Below are positions 1 to 9,125 of a DNA stretch of 57,136 nt, one piece after another. Source of the DNA: Spirochaetota bacterium (GTDB taxonomy: Bacteria; Spirochaetota; UBA4802; UBA5550). The notes under the pieces are model-generated. The model saw only the letters and a list, made by a program, of their open reading frames with translations. It did not search any database and was not told where the DNA came from. The stretch covers positions 1-57,136 of the forward strand of contig JAKLIV010000006.1 in the NCBI GenBank assembly GCA_022709405.1, given 5' to 3'. Position 1 is the first letter of the stretch; each line of letters starts with the position of its first letter. A program made the position numbers and the translations under genes.

Positions 1-41
1 AGCGCCAAGGCGGATTTAAGGATTGAAACGGTCCTGATCAT
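1..41 (-). CDS. possible 5' end of a leftward gene, cut by the window edge
   Basis: An ATG at 41-39 (read leftward) follows a GGAG about three bases upstream and opens a frame reading MIRTVSILKSALA up to the edge. The start looks like a signal peptide, but only 13 codons are visible. No function can be given, and chance is a real alternative. Bases 42-266 hold no gene I can support; they are AT-rich and would contain the promoters of this gene and of the PilZ gene. Confidence 0.2.
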   Translation of the reverse strand, partial: MIRTVSILKSALA

Positions 42-266
42 GTTCTCCGTTTGCCCGGATGTATCGCCCAAAAAGTTTCTTTCTTCAGTGAAAAGCGGCC
101 GAAATCCAGTTTACAAAATTATGTATTAATGGTAAAAAGGTCATATACCTTAGTACATATATCGTTATAATTCAAGGAATAATTTGTCATTTTCCGCAAA
201 GGTATAAAAAAAAGTGAATCAGGCGCGCCGCGGGCGGATTCCCTCTGACGTCGCCGGGAGCTTTGC

Positions 267-824
267 ATGAAAGGGGATATAAAATTTCAGAAACTCTCTT
301 CAGAAATACGAAAGGAGATCGAGCACTTTCATGGCGAGAAAGCTTCCAGGGGCGAGACGGTCTCCCTTGATGAGTCCATGGCCGACTGGTTCGATCACCA
401 GTTCGAGGCGTGGGTGCTCAGGCGGTTCAAGATCGATTCCGGGAGCAATAAAAGAAAACATTTCAGGCTGAATGTCGAAATCCCCATCAGGATCATCGAA
501 ACGCTCATCGAGTCATCGACCGACGAGAAGGAGGCCCTCGACCTGGTCGGCAATATCATGAACATCAGCAAGGGCGGCCTGTATTTCAAGTACCGCTGGC
601 CGATCGAGCTCTCGTCGATAATCAAGGTGCAGATAGAGCTTCCGGTTGTCGATCGTGACCTCGAAAAAGTCGAGGCGCTGGCGATGGTCGTCAGGGTCGA
701 TCAGGTCGGCAGGGATGAATACGGGATCGGGCTCATGTTCAGCAGCATCTACGATACAGACAGGTTCAACCTGGATATTTTCATACTGAACAATCTTTCC
801 TATCACCTTTACACCGGGCGTTGA
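267..824 (+). CDS. PilZ-domain protein with intact c-di-GMP-binding motifs
   Basis: Predicted cytoplasmic c-di-GMP effector of 185 aa. The PilZ domain covers roughly residues 60-180. Both ligand-binding signatures are present: RxxxR as R63-K-H-F-R67, and (D/N)xSxxG as N99-I-S-K-G-G104. The first 60 residues are a charged, mostly helical extension with no family I recognise. A GGGAG lies about 8 bases before the ATG. The gene stands alone and converges on the lipoprotein genes, so its target is not evident. An HD-GYP phosphodiesterase (9834) and an MshEN-like protein (44691) elsewhere in the window suggest that c-di-GMP signalling is active. The domain call is firm; the process controlled is unknown. 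Confidence 0.9.
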   Translation: MKGDIKFQKLSSEIRKEIEHFHGEKASRGETVSLDESMADWFDHQFEAWVLRRFKIDSGSNKRKHFRLNVEIPIRIIETLIESSTDEKEALDLVGNIMNISKGGLYFKYRWPIELSSIIKVQIELPVVDRDLEKVEALAMVVRVDQVGRDEYGIGLMFSSIYDTDRFNLDIFILNNLSYHLYTGR

Positions 825-834
825 TCCGGCCTTT

Positions 835-1278
835 TTACCTGTGCTGCGTCATTCCTTCCACGAACCTGCGTATGTTCCGCTTCCGGATGTCGAGATAATA
901 CACGCTATTGTTGTTGTGGGTGATGTCCTGCTTTGAAAAGCTGCCGTCGCTCTCTATGAGGTTTAAAAGCTCGGCGCGGGTGTTGTTGTCGTATATCCTG
1001 TCCTTGTCGAGCAGGTATTTCTGCAGGGTGGCCAGGGCGCGTTTCTCGGCCTTGTCCCGGGGGTCTTCGATGGATTGGCCTCCTTCCGCGCTGTCAACGA
1101 TGACTACCCTGAAAAGGTCGTCCTCGATGAAGCCCTCCCTGAGGTATACTTCCTCCATCCGTTCCGGGGGCGGCGGGGCAGGGGGCTGGTCGGGCCTCGA
1201 GACCGTTTTTTTCGCGCAGGATACGGCCAGCATCGCAGCCGCAGTCATGATACATGCGAACATCGCCGTCTTTTTCAT
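835..1278 (-). CDS. lipoprotein, paralogue of the upstream gene
   Basis: 147 aa with a lipoprotein signal peptide ending in AVSC (Cys about residue 21), then a Pro-rich linker with a PPAPPPP run. The mature part has the block EGFIEDDLFRVVIVD and ends with YYLDIRKRNIRR. The neighbouring lipoprotein has matching blocks (TGFIGEDRFQVVI and YRVDRKNIKR), so the two are diverged paralogues. The start overlaps the end of the upstream gene by four bases (ATGA), with AGGGGAAG as ribosome site inside that gene. A role at the inner face of the outer membrane alongside the TPR proteins is inferred. No known family recognised. Confidence 0.8.
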   Translation of the reverse strand: MKKTAMFACIMTAAAMLAVSCAKKTVSRPDQPPAPPPPERMEEVYLREGFIEDDLFRVVIVDSAEGGQSIEDPRDKAEKRALATLQKYLLDKDRIYDNNTRAELLNLIESDGSFSKQDITHNNNSVYYLDIRKRNIRRFVEGMTQHR

Positions 1279-1763
1279 TTGTTCTTCCCCTTGATCGTTT
1301 CGCCCAGAATATCTTCGGCGAGAGAGATTATCGTCCTTTTGATGTTTTTCCGGTCGACGCGATACACTATGGTGACCGCGTCATCCTCGTCGAAATATTC
1401 CAGTGACGCGGCGCCTTTTCTCGAATACTTCACCGCCTTTTCGCTGAACCGCTGTTCTTTTTCGGCGTCGTCCGGTATGTTTTTACCGCTTCGCACCCGG
1501 ATCTCTTTCAGGCAGCAGCCCCACATTTCGGCCGCGGCCCTGTTCGCCAGCACGCTTCTGCCTTCCTTCATGGCGCTTTCCCTCCTCCCGACAAGGCCGC
1601 GCGCATTTTCGGAAGGCGCGATCCTTATCACGACCTGAAACCGGTCTTCGCCGATGAAGCCGGTTTCGTGAAAATTGTCGTCAAGGTCGCCGTGCTTATC
1701 GCATGCCGGGAGCGAAGCTAAAGCCGCCAGGACGAGTGACGCGAGAATCCTTCCCGGCCGCAT
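1275..1763 (-). CDS. lipoprotein, paralogue of the downstream gene
   Basis: 162 aa. The signal peptide ends in a SLPAC lipobox. The mature region carries GFIGEDRFQVVI near residue 36 and a C-terminal YRVDRKNIKR block shared with the next gene. Its first base is also the last base of the upstream TPR gene's stop (TGATG), and its end overlaps the next start by four bases. The trio is therefore almost certainly one translationally coupled operon. The ED-x-F-x-VVI core resembles periplasmic lipoproteins annotated only as hypothetical; no enzyme motif is visible. Function unknown. Confidence 0.8.
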   Translation of the reverse strand: MRPGRILASLVLAALASLPACDKHGDLDDNFHETGFIGEDRFQVVIRIAPSENARGLVGRRESAMKEGRSVLANRAAAEMWGCCLKEIRVRSGKNIPDDAEKEQRFSEKAVKYSRKGAASLEYFDEDDAVTIVYRVDRKNIKRTIISLAEDILGETIKGKNK

Positions 1764-4207
1764 CAGTTGCCCTTGAGAAGGTTGATGATGCTCTGTATCT
1801 TGTCGGCGCGGGGATGGTTCGGGTTCTTCGCCAGGACCTGCTGAAAATGTTGCAGCGCCTTGGAGTTGTCCTTCAGCTTCCGGTAGTAAATCATCCCGAT
1901 CTCCTCGTCTGCGTCATAGAGGTCCTTGTTGATGCTGAGGGACTTCTCGAAAGAACGCACCGCTTCCGGGTAGTTTTCCCTGTCCCGGTACGAAATCCCC
2001 ATGAAGAAATGGCTCTTCGAATCCATGGGCTTCAGGTTCACGGCCATGTTGTATTCCTCGATCGCCTCGTCGTACATCTTCGATTCCCGGTAGGCGTTGG
2101 CGAGGTTGAAATGCGCGTCGAATGATTTCGGGTTGTTCGTCGTGGCGTTCCTGAACTGGTCGATCGCCTTGTCGTACATCTTGTTCGCCGAGTAGAGGCT
2201 GCCGAGGTTGATATAGGCGTTGGTGTAATTCGGGTTCTCGGCGATGGCCTTCGAATAATATTCGATCGCGCTGTTCTGGTCGCCTTTCTCCTCGTAGGCC
2301 TTGCCGATCTGGTAGTACGACGCGGCCTCGCCGGGTTTCACGTCCAGCGACCTGTTGTACAGGGCGATGGCCTCGTCGTATTTCTTTTTCTTCTGTTCGA
2401 TCAGGCCCAGGTTGAAGTACGCCTGGTAGTAGCCGGGATCGAGCTCGATCGCCTTCTGGTAGAACTGCTGGGCGTTCGTGAGGGAGTTCATTTCATGGTA
2501 TGTCTCTCCCAGCTTGAAATTGGCGTCCGGGTTTTCGGGGTTGAGCTCCCTGTTTTTCTGGAAGTTCTCAAGCGCCTGCGCGTAATTCTTGTTTTCGAGG
2601 TATATCGCCCCGAGATTGAAATAGGCCCTGTCCATGTTCGGCTCCTGCTCGATGGCCTTCTTGAAGTCCTGGGTTGCGCTCTTCTTGTCTTTCAGCATCG
2701 TGTACGAGAGCCCGCGCGAGTAGTAGGCCTTCGGGAAGTTCGCCTGGTTGTATATCGCCTTGTCGAACGATTTCACGGCCTGGCCGTATTTGCCCTCACT
2801 GTAGTATATCAGGCCGAGCCGGTAATGGGAATCCGGGTTTTTCGGGTTCGCGCTGATCGACTCGTTGAAGGATTTTTTGGCCTCGTCGTACATCTTGTTG
2901 TGGTAGTATATTCTTCCGAGCCAGTAGTGCGAGTGGTCGTCATTTTTGTCTATGTCGACCGCCTTGCGGTATGCCTTGACCGCGTTATCGTAGTCTTCGG
3001 CGGTGCGGTACTTGTCGCCCAGCTCCCTCCATTTCTTGGCCGAATCGATGTCGGGCTTTTCGGCTTTCTCCTGGGCCGGCGTGGTTTCGGTCTTCTGGAT
3101 TTTTTCTTCAGGGGCCTTGCTCTCCGCCTGTTCCCTGTATGTCTGAGGCGCCGCTCCGGGCCTGGACGCGGTTGTCGTGCCCGACAGGTCGTCGTCGGTT
3201 CCGGGGCCCGCGGGGAGCTCCACAGCCGGTTTTTCTGCGGTCTTCACGGCCGGTTCTTTCCTGTCTTCGAGCATCGCAAGCGCCCGGGCGTATTTTTCCC
3301 TGAGGTCCTTGTCCTTGCTGTTGTAGTTCAGCGCCTGCCGGTAATAGTTCGCCGCTTTCTCGTAATCGGCGTCCTTCATGTATATGTCGCCGAGGCGCTC
3401 GGCCGCGAGCGCGTCGCCCTTGTCGGCCGCGAGCGCGTTCTTGAAGGCCTTGATCGCACTGTCCGTGTCGCCGAGCCTGAGGTAGGCGTCGCCCAGCGCG
3501 CGGTGGTATTTCGATTTATGGGGATCGAGGGAGACGGCCTTGTCGTAGTTGTCCCTGGCCTTGTCGTATTTCTTCGTTTTATAATAGAGATTACCCAGGT
3601 TGTAGTAGCCGTCTGCGGCATCGGGGTTTTTCCTGATACCCTCTTTGAGTGTCTTGATCGCGCCGTTTACGTCTCCCCTGCGCAGTTTCTGGGCCGCTAT
3701 GTTGTTGTAGCTTTCCGGGTCGCGCGGCGCCACTTTCTGCGCCTGCTTGTACTCCTTGAGGGCCTTCTGGTACTTTTCCTGGATGTCGTACACGTTGCCG
3801 AGGCGGTTGTACGCGTGCGGGTATTTGGGCTTGACCTGCTTGGCCTTCATGAACGTCCTGATCGCGTTGTCGTAATCCCCCTTGAGCGCGTACGCGTGGC
3901 CGAGCTCGTTCAGGGCGTAGTAGTTGAGCGGGTCGATCTCGAGGGCGCGCTTGTAGTAGGTTATCGCCTTGTCGAGGTCTCCCATCTGCTTGTAAATGTC
4001 GCCGATCTTGTTGATGAACTCGGTGCTCGTGGGGTCTGTTTCAAGCAGCTTCGAGTAGAGTTTGAGCTGTTCGATGCGCTGGTCGGTTATCCTGTCAGCC
4101 GGATCGCCGGGCCTGAACAGGAAATATCCCCCGGTCGCCAGAAGAAAAATAATGATAGCTGCAGCTGCGATGGTTTTTTTTCGGTCGTTATTCTGAAACA
4201 TGGTCAC
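1763..4207 (-). CDS. membrane-anchored protein with two TPR arrays
   Basis: 814 aa. An N-terminal hydrophobic segment (about residues 12-31, AAAAIIIFLLATGGYFLF) anchors it or acts as an uncleaved signal. TPR units run from about residue 36 to 310 and again from about 395 to 805. Between them is a low-complexity linker rich in Pro, Glu, Thr and Ala. TPR consensus positions (W/L-G-Y-A-F-A-P) recur every 34 residues. TPRs bind partner proteins, so a scaffold for the co-encoded lipoproteins is a reasonable inference. It is the first gene of a coupled three-gene unit, and another TPR gene lies 66 bases upstream. Confidence 0.9.
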   Translation of the reverse strand: MTMFQNNDRKKTIAAAAIIIFLLATGGYFLFRPGDPADRITDQRIEQLKLYSKLLETDPTSTEFINKIGDIYKQMGDLDKAITYYKRALEIDPLNYYALNELGHAYALKGDYDNAIRTFMKAKQVKPKYPHAYNRLGNVYDIQEKYQKALKEYKQAQKVAPRDPESYNNIAAQKLRRGDVNGAIKTLKEGIRKNPDAADGYYNLGNLYYKTKKYDKARDNYDKAVSLDPHKSKYHRALGDAYLRLGDTDSAIKAFKNALAADKGDALAAERLGDIYMKDADYEKAANYYRQALNYNSKDKDLREKYARALAMLEDRKEPAVKTAEKPAVELPAGPGTDDDLSGTTTASRPGAAPQTYREQAESKAPEEKIQKTETTPAQEKAEKPDIDSAKKWRELGDKYRTAEDYDNAVKAYRKAVDIDKNDDHSHYWLGRIYYHNKMYDEAKKSFNESISANPKNPDSHYRLGLIYYSEGKYGQAVKSFDKAIYNQANFPKAYYSRGLSYTMLKDKKSATQDFKKAIEQEPNMDRAYFNLGAIYLENKNYAQALENFQKNRELNPENPDANFKLGETYHEMNSLTNAQQFYQKAIELDPGYYQAYFNLGLIEQKKKKYDEAIALYNRSLDVKPGEAASYYQIGKAYEEKGDQNSAIEYYSKAIAENPNYTNAYINLGSLYSANKMYDKAIDQFRNATTNNPKSFDAHFNLANAYRESKMYDEAIEEYNMAVNLKPMDSKSHFFMGISYRDRENYPEAVRSFEKSLSINKDLYDADEEIGMIYYRKLKDNSKALQHFQQVLAKNPNHPRADKIQSIINLLKGN

Positions 4208-4273
4208 CCCCGGATATGTTCGTATGGCTGTTTGACATGGATGTCATTGAAAACGTTCGCGTTTTTTACGGAT

Positions 4274-4981
4274 TCAAAGCTCGTCGTCGAGGTACAGGCC
4301 CTCGAGCTTGTGCTTGGTCTTCTTGTTTTCATTGCCGGCCTGCTTGGTCTCGGCTTCGCGGTCGACCTTCTTGAGCGTGGAGCCGCCGAGCAGCAGCGCT
4401 TCCTCGATCGAGACGTCGCTTCCCTGGGGCGGGATCACGAAATTGGGGTCCTTGAGGAGCTCGATCACCCTGCGGATTTTTTCATACTGCGGGTCTTCGG
4501 GCGCGATGCTTATGTAGGTCTCCCAGTTTTTTATGGTGTTCTCCTTGTCGCGGGCCAGCATGAGGTAGGCGAGGCCGATGTGGTAGTAGGCGAATTTCAT
4601 GCTTTTATCGAGGTCCAGCGCCCTGGTGAAATTTTCGATGGAGAGGTTCCCGAGCTTCTTGTAGTAATAGATCTGGCCGATGCGGAAGTGGTTTTCTGCG
4701 TTGTTCTCGTCCAGGTCCAGCGATTTCTGGTACAGGTTGAGCGCCTCGTCATAGCGCTCTTTTTTCAGGAAAATATCGCCGAGGTACGAGTAGGCCGCGG
4801 CGTTTTCAGGGTTGAGCTTCAGCTCCTCCTGGAGAAGAAGCTCGGCCATTTCGAATTTTTTCTGGTAGAAGTATTTTTCGGCTTTCTTGAATGTCTCGCT
4901 CGCGGTTTTCTGCTGCGGGGCCGCGGCTGCCGGGACCGCCAGAGCCGCGGCAAATACGAGAAGGACAAGCTTGAGTTTCAT
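4274..4981 (-). CDS. periplasmic or secreted TPR protein
   Basis: 235 aa from the ATG at 4981. The longer frame opening at 5038 adds 19 residues ahead of an obvious signal peptide, so I chose the internal Met: MKLKLVLLVFAAALAVPAAAA with a likely AxA cleavage. The mature protein has about four TPR units (residues 28-165, counting from the chosen start). A charged C-terminal tail follows with TKQAGNENKKTKHK and an acidic end, DDEL. It lies just upstream of the large TPR gene on the same strand and probably shares its transcript. Its specific partner is unknown. Confidence 0.85.
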   Translation of the reverse strand: MKLKLVLLVFAAALAVPAAAAPQQKTASETFKKAEKYFYQKKFEMAELLLQEELKLNPENAAAYSYLGDIFLKKERYDEALNLYQKSLDLDENNAENHFRIGQIYYYKKLGNLSIENFTRALDLDKSMKFAYYHIGLAYLMLARDKENTIKNWETYISIAPEDPQYEKIRRVIELLKDPNFVIPPQGSDVSIEEALLLGGSTLKKVDREAETKQAGNENKKTKHKLEGLYLDDEL

Positions 4982-5144
4982 TGCATGGGCCCGCCTGATA
5001 TTTTTTCTTTCAAACCGGATACGATGTAAATATACCATTTGCAGCCCGGATATGACAAGTCATTATTTGCCTGTACGCCGCGAACCTGGCGCTGAAACTG
5101 CAGCCGGGCGGCCCTGCGCGGAGTACTGTGGCGTTCCCGGGCGG

Positions 5145-5288
5145 TTACTGCAGCGTTTTTTCGAGCTTGTGGATGACTTCCTTGATGAGTTCGTATTCGC
5201 GGCTTCCGTTTTCGAAGCTCGAAAGGTACATCTTGAAATAGTTGATCTGCTTTTCCTTGGATGTCATCTGTTTCTGTTCGGTAGTCAT
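5145..5288 (-). CDS. 47-residue conserved-looking small protein
   Basis: A short gene of 47 aa reading MTTEQKQMTSKEKQINYF and ending in HKLEKTLQ. The start is supported by GGGAGGAG about six bases upstream of the ATG. The composition is highly charged and predicted helical (Lys/Glu/Gln rich), with no Cys and no membrane segment. It lies between the thiolase terminator and the TPR gene on the same strand, so it may open the TPR operon. No family recognised; the ribosome site and clean coding composition are the evidence. Confidence 0.6.
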   Translation of the reverse strand: MTTEQKQMTSKEKQINYFKMYLSSFENGSREYELIKEVIHKLEKTLQ

Positions 5289-5394
5289 GTCGCTCCTCCC
5301 GTATGCCGTTGCTGCGGCCGGATTGACCGGCGCTATGACGGGCCGTTTTTGCCGGCAGTTCCATTATCGGCAGGATTTTCGGGCAGGCTTAGCA

Positions 5395-5425
5395 TAAAAA
5401 AAGGGCCCTTTCGGGCCCTTTTTGT
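5395..5425 (-). terminator. intrinsic terminator after the thiolase gene
   Basis: A GC-rich hairpin (AAGGGCCC, TTTC or GAAA loop, GGGCCCTT) is flanked by A and T runs on both sides. It can therefore stop transcription in either direction. It lies 24 bases past the stop of the leftward thiolase gene and closes the beta-oxidation operon. Confidence 0.9.
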
Positions 5426-5448
5426 GAATATACTTTTTAAAGAAGCGA

Positions 5449-6666
5449 TCACTCGCAGAGCTCAAACAGAGCAGCTGCACCCATGCCGCCGCCGATGCAC
5501 ATGGACTCGATACCCCATTTGGTTCCGGTCCTCTGCATGTTGGCGATAAGGGTCGATGCAATTTTTGATCCGGTGCATCCCAGAGGATGTCCCAGAGCGA
5601 TTGCGCCGCCAGTGATATTGATGCGTTTCTCGGCTGAATCGGACGCCCAGTATTTCTTGTCTCCGATGCCGATCTGCTGTGCGCTGTACATGGCCTGGGA
5701 AGCGAAGGCTTCGTTTAGCTCGAAAATAAAGCTGTCGGTCGCCAGTCTCTTCAGGTCAACTCCAGCGATTTTGCACAGTTTAGGAATCGCGTATGCGGGT
5801 CCCACGCCCATTTCGTCGGCCCTGCAGCCGGCAACGGTGTAGCACACCAGTTTCGCGATGGGCTTCACGCCGTACTTCTGGCAGGCTTCCTTGCTCATGA
5901 GGACATTGGCTGCCGCGCCGTCGGTTGTCTGTGAAGAATTTCCAGCTGTGACTGATCCGGTGGTTTTAAAAGCCGGTTTCAGTTTTTTAAGACCTTCAAG
6001 TGTGGTCTCAGGACGAACACCGTCGTCTTTGGTCTGGATGAAGGATTCACGAACATATGTTCCGTCGGCTTTTTCTACATACTTGTGCCCGGTCGTGGGG
6101 ATAATTTCAGTAAATAATCCCTTGGCCTGAGCTTCGGCGGCTTTCATGTTCGAATGAAAGGCGAATTCATCCATCATGTCGCGGGTGATGTTGTAGCGTG
6201 ACGCCACGTTTTCAGCAGTCATACCCATCGATATGTAGACATCGGGTTTTTCCTTCGACCAGTCGGGATGAGGCCTGGGCATGTTGCCGCCCATGGGAAC
6301 GATGCTCATGGACTCGAGGCCGGAGCCCATCGCCACGTCGCACCATCCGTTCATGATCCTGGACGCCGAGATCGCGATAGACTCGAGACCTGAGGCGCAG
6401 AACCTGTTTACGGTCGCTCCGCAAACGCTGTCGGGAAATCCCGCCATTTGCGCAACGATGCGGCCTACGTTGAGTCCCTGCTCCGCTTCGGGGAACGCGC
6501 ATCCGACCATGATGTCGTCTACGAGGCCCTTGTCAATTTTCGCCCTTTCAATCGCGCCGTTCAGGGCCTGGGCCAGAAGAAACTCAGGCCTGGTCTGGGC
6601 GAACGCGCCCTTGTTCCTGCGGCATCCGGGAGTTCTAACAGCACTTACTATATAGGCTTCTCTCAT
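5449..6666 (-). CDS. fadA: thiolase (acetyl-CoA acyltransferase), FadA type
   Basis: 405 aa, the usual length. Catalyses CoA-dependent cleavage of 3-ketoacyl-CoA, the last step of beta-oxidation, or the reverse condensation. The acyl-accepting Cys90 sits in NRFCASGLES. The base His360 is in GHPLGCTGS, and Cys390 in CIGGGMGAA completes the active site. An AGGAGG ribosome site precedes the ATG. The gene follows the hydroxyacyl-CoA dehydrogenase/hydratase gene by 35 bases on the same strand, an order like Bacillus fadN-fadA. That neighbour favours a long-chain degradation role over AtoB-type acetoacetyl-CoA synthesis, though the sequence alone cannot separate them. Confidence 0.92.
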   Translation of the reverse strand: MREAYIVSAVRTPGCRRNKGAFAQTRPEFLLAQALNGAIERAKIDKGLVDDIMVGCAFPEAEQGLNVGRIVAQMAGFPDSVCGATVNRFCASGLESIAISASRIMNGWCDVAMGSGLESMSIVPMGGNMPRPHPDWSKEKPDVYISMGMTAENVASRYNITRDMMDEFAFHSNMKAAEAQAKGLFTEIIPTTGHKYVEKADGTYVRESFIQTKDDGVRPETTLEGLKKLKPAFKTTGSVTAGNSSQTTDGAAANVLMSKEACQKYGVKPIAKLVCYTVAGCRADEMGVGPAYAIPKLCKIAGVDLKRLATDSFIFELNEAFASQAMYSAQQIGIGDKKYWASDSAEKRINITGGAIALGHPLGCTGSKIASTLIANMQRTGTKWGIESMCIGGGMGAAALFELCE

Positions 6667-6701
6667 ATAAAAATCCTCCTATGATATGTATGATGGTTCG
6701 C

Positions 6702-9125
6702 TTATATCAATAACGGCTTGCCGGTATTCATGATATGCTCGGCCATTTTCTGGGTCTCTTCGGTCTTCCAGAGGTCGACAAAAGCTTCTCTTTCGAGCTT
6801 CATGCAGTACTCTTCGGAAACCAGCTGACCGCTGCGGGCCTCACCACCACTCATGCAGTAGATAGCTCTCTTGGCTATTTTTTCCATGTGTTTCGGGATG
6901 TATCCGCCGCCTGACATGTTGAACATCTCGGCGTAGATCATACCCTGCGCTTCCTGACCCATGGCAGGCCATTTTTTCTTGACCGGGGCAACGTATCCGT
7001 CGCTGACCATCTTGAGGACTTCCTTCTTGGCTTCGCCGATGAGGGAGTCTTTGTTCATGATGATCCTGTCTGTCGGTCTGAGGAAGCCGTTGCGGCGGGC
7101 TTCTTTTGCAGACATTGAAACTTTAGCCTGCGCGACGCACAGGAAGGCCGGGATCATGTATGCGCCGTAGTCGGCGATCGTAACGGTCGCCGGAACGCCT
7201 TCCATGTATCTCTGCCAGAGGTGCATCATGCCGCATCCGCCGGGAACGAGACCGGCTCCGATCTCGACAAGGCCCATGTAAAGGTCGCAATGGGCGACGA
7301 TCTTGTCGGCCGAGAGGCAGGTTTCACATCCGCCGCCCAGTGTCAGGCCGTAAGGAGCCGCGACAACGGGGTAGGGGGAATATTTGGTTCCCATGATGGT
7401 TTCGTGCACTTTCTTGATGAATCCGTCTATTTCGCTGAATTTACCTGCTTTGGCAAGACCGCCCATGTACGCGAGGTCTCCGCCGGCCGAGAAAGCGCCG
7501 GGGATGCCGGGGGCCTGGTTGCCTATGACAAGTCCGATACCGTTTTCAAGAACGTACTGGCCTGCTATCTGCATGAAATCGATCATGTCGACGTTGATGG
7601 CGTTCATCTTGCTGTGGAATTCCAGGTTGAATACGCCGTCTCCGAGGTCGATGAGCGAGCATGCGGGGTTTTTCTTGACGACTTTTTTCGCGTCGGCTTT
7701 GATGTCGGCCAGGAAAATCATGCTTTCGCCGGTCTTGACTTCTTTATAGCTTTCTGACGCGAAGTCATAATACATTTTTTTGCCCTTCTCAATTTTGTAG
7801 AAGGTCTGGTTGCCTTTGGCGAGCATCTTTTTGACGTTCTCGGGAACTTTCAGGCCGTCTTTTTCCATCGCATCGACCAGTTTCTTGACTCCGAGGTTGT
7901 CCCAGCTTTCGAAGGGGCCGGCTTCCCAGGCGTATCCCCACTTCATCGCGTTGTCGATGCCGACGATCGTGTCGGATATTTCGGGGATCCTGTTGGCTGC
8001 GTAAATCGAAGCGCTCATGATGAGCTTGCGGGCTATCTTGGACTGCTTGCTGTCGCCGTAGATGACGGTCTGCTGTTTCTCAGCCAGGGTCGCTTTTTTC
8101 TTGGCCTGGTCGGCGCACTCGAGAGGAGCTTTCTTGTCGTATTCGACATGCTCGAATTTCTTGACGTCGAGTACCTTGTTGATCTTCTTCCAGGTTTTGG
8201 CGTCGATTTCTTTCTTGTAGAATCCGCCGACGTCCTTGGACTTGTTGCCCAGCATCTTGTTGTCGAGCATCTTCTGGACGAACGCCGGGATCTTGTAGAG
8301 GTCCCTTCTCTCGTCGTCTTTCAGCAGTTCGTACGAGTTGTGGGCCAGGTGGCCTATGGTGTCGAGACCGACGAGGTCTGCGAGCGCGAAAACGCCGGTG
8401 TTGGGCATACCGAACGCGGGTCCGAACATCTTGTCGAACTCGGGTGCGGTGATGTCTTCTTTTTCGAGGAGCTGGAAAGCTTCGCATATGAGCTGTACGC
8501 CGATCCTGTTTCCGATGAAGTTCGGGGTGTCTTTCGCCCACACGATGCCTTTACCGAGGATTTTCTCTCCCCACTGCTCGATGAATTCGCAAACTTCTTT
8601 CTTGGTGTCCGGTCCGGCCACGAGCTCGAGAAGTTTCATGTAGCGGACCGGGTTGAAGAAGTGCATGATCATGAAATGCTCTTTGAATTCCTTGCTTCTT
8701 CCGGCCGCCATTTCTTTCAGGGGCAGACCCGAGGTGTTTGACGCGATGATCGCGCCGGGTTTTTTGACTTTTTCTAGTTTTTCGAAAAGGCTTTGCTTGA
8801 TTTTGAGATTCTCGACAACGACCTCGACGATGAGATCGCATTCGGAAAGCTTGTTGATGTCGTCTTCCAAGTTACCGATTGTTATTAAGTCAGGATCCGA
8901 TTTTTTGTCGTAATATGCGGGCGGTTTTGTTTTCGCGAGTGCGTCAAAACCAGCTTTTACGATTCTGTTGCGCGCTACGGGATTACTTTTCTCTTCGTCT
9001 TTCAAATCGAAGGGAACAATGTCCAGGAGCAGCGTTTTCACTCCAGCGCCGGCGCAGAGTGCGGCTATACCGCCACCCATGATACCAGAGCCGATAACGG
9101 CTACTTTCTCGATCCTTCTAACCAT
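6702..9125 (-). CDS. fadN: 3-hydroxyacyl-CoA dehydrogenase / enoyl-CoA hydratase fusion, FadN type
   Basis: 807 aa bifunctional enzyme for the hydration and NAD-dependent oxidation steps of beta-oxidation. The N-terminal Rossmann domain has GSGIMGGG at residues 12-19, followed by the 3-hydroxyacyl-CoA dehydrogenase C-terminal domains. The crotonase domain starts near residue 480, with an oxyanion-hole region (AFSAGGDL) and Glu in GGGCET and in EIGAGLVPGG. The domain order, dehydrogenase first, is that of Bacillus FadN and the reverse of E. coli FadB/FadJ. AGGAGG lies seven bases before the ATG. It forms an operon with fadA. Confidence 0.92.
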   Translation of the reverse strand: MVRRIEKVAVIGSGIMGGGIAALCAGAGVKTLLLDIVPFDLKDEEKSNPVARNRIVKAGFDALAKTKPPAYYDKKSDPDLITIGNLEDDINKLSECDLIVEVVVENLKIKQSLFEKLEKVKKPGAIIASNTSGLPLKEMAAGRSKEFKEHFMIMHFFNPVRYMKLLELVAGPDTKKEVCEFIEQWGEKILGKGIVWAKDTPNFIGNRIGVQLICEAFQLLEKEDITAPEFDKMFGPAFGMPNTGVFALADLVGLDTIGHLAHNSYELLKDDERRDLYKIPAFVQKMLDNKMLGNKSKDVGGFYKKEIDAKTWKKINKVLDVKKFEHVEYDKKAPLECADQAKKKATLAEKQQTVIYGDSKQSKIARKLIMSASIYAANRIPEISDTIVGIDNAMKWGYAWEAGPFESWDNLGVKKLVDAMEKDGLKVPENVKKMLAKGNQTFYKIEKGKKMYYDFASESYKEVKTGESMIFLADIKADAKKVVKKNPACSLIDLGDGVFNLEFHSKMNAINVDMIDFMQIAGQYVLENGIGLVIGNQAPGIPGAFSAGGDLAYMGGLAKAGKFSEIDGFIKKVHETIMGTKYSPYPVVAAPYGLTLGGGCETCLSADKIVAHCDLYMGLVEIGAGLVPGGCGMMHLWQRYMEGVPATVTIADYGAYMIPAFLCVAQAKVSMSAKEARRNGFLRPTDRIIMNKDSLIGEAKKEVLKMVSDGYVAPVKKKWPAMGQEAQGMIYAEMFNMSGGGYIPKHMEKIAKRAIYCMSGGEARSGQLVSEEYCMKLEREAFVDLWKTEETQKMAEHIMNTGKPLLI

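Noticed and set aside
2495-5029. 844-codon frame on the + strand
   Set aside because: Antisense to the two TPR genes, Val/Leu-rich with no domain and no ribosome site. The opposite strand carries clear TPR repeats.
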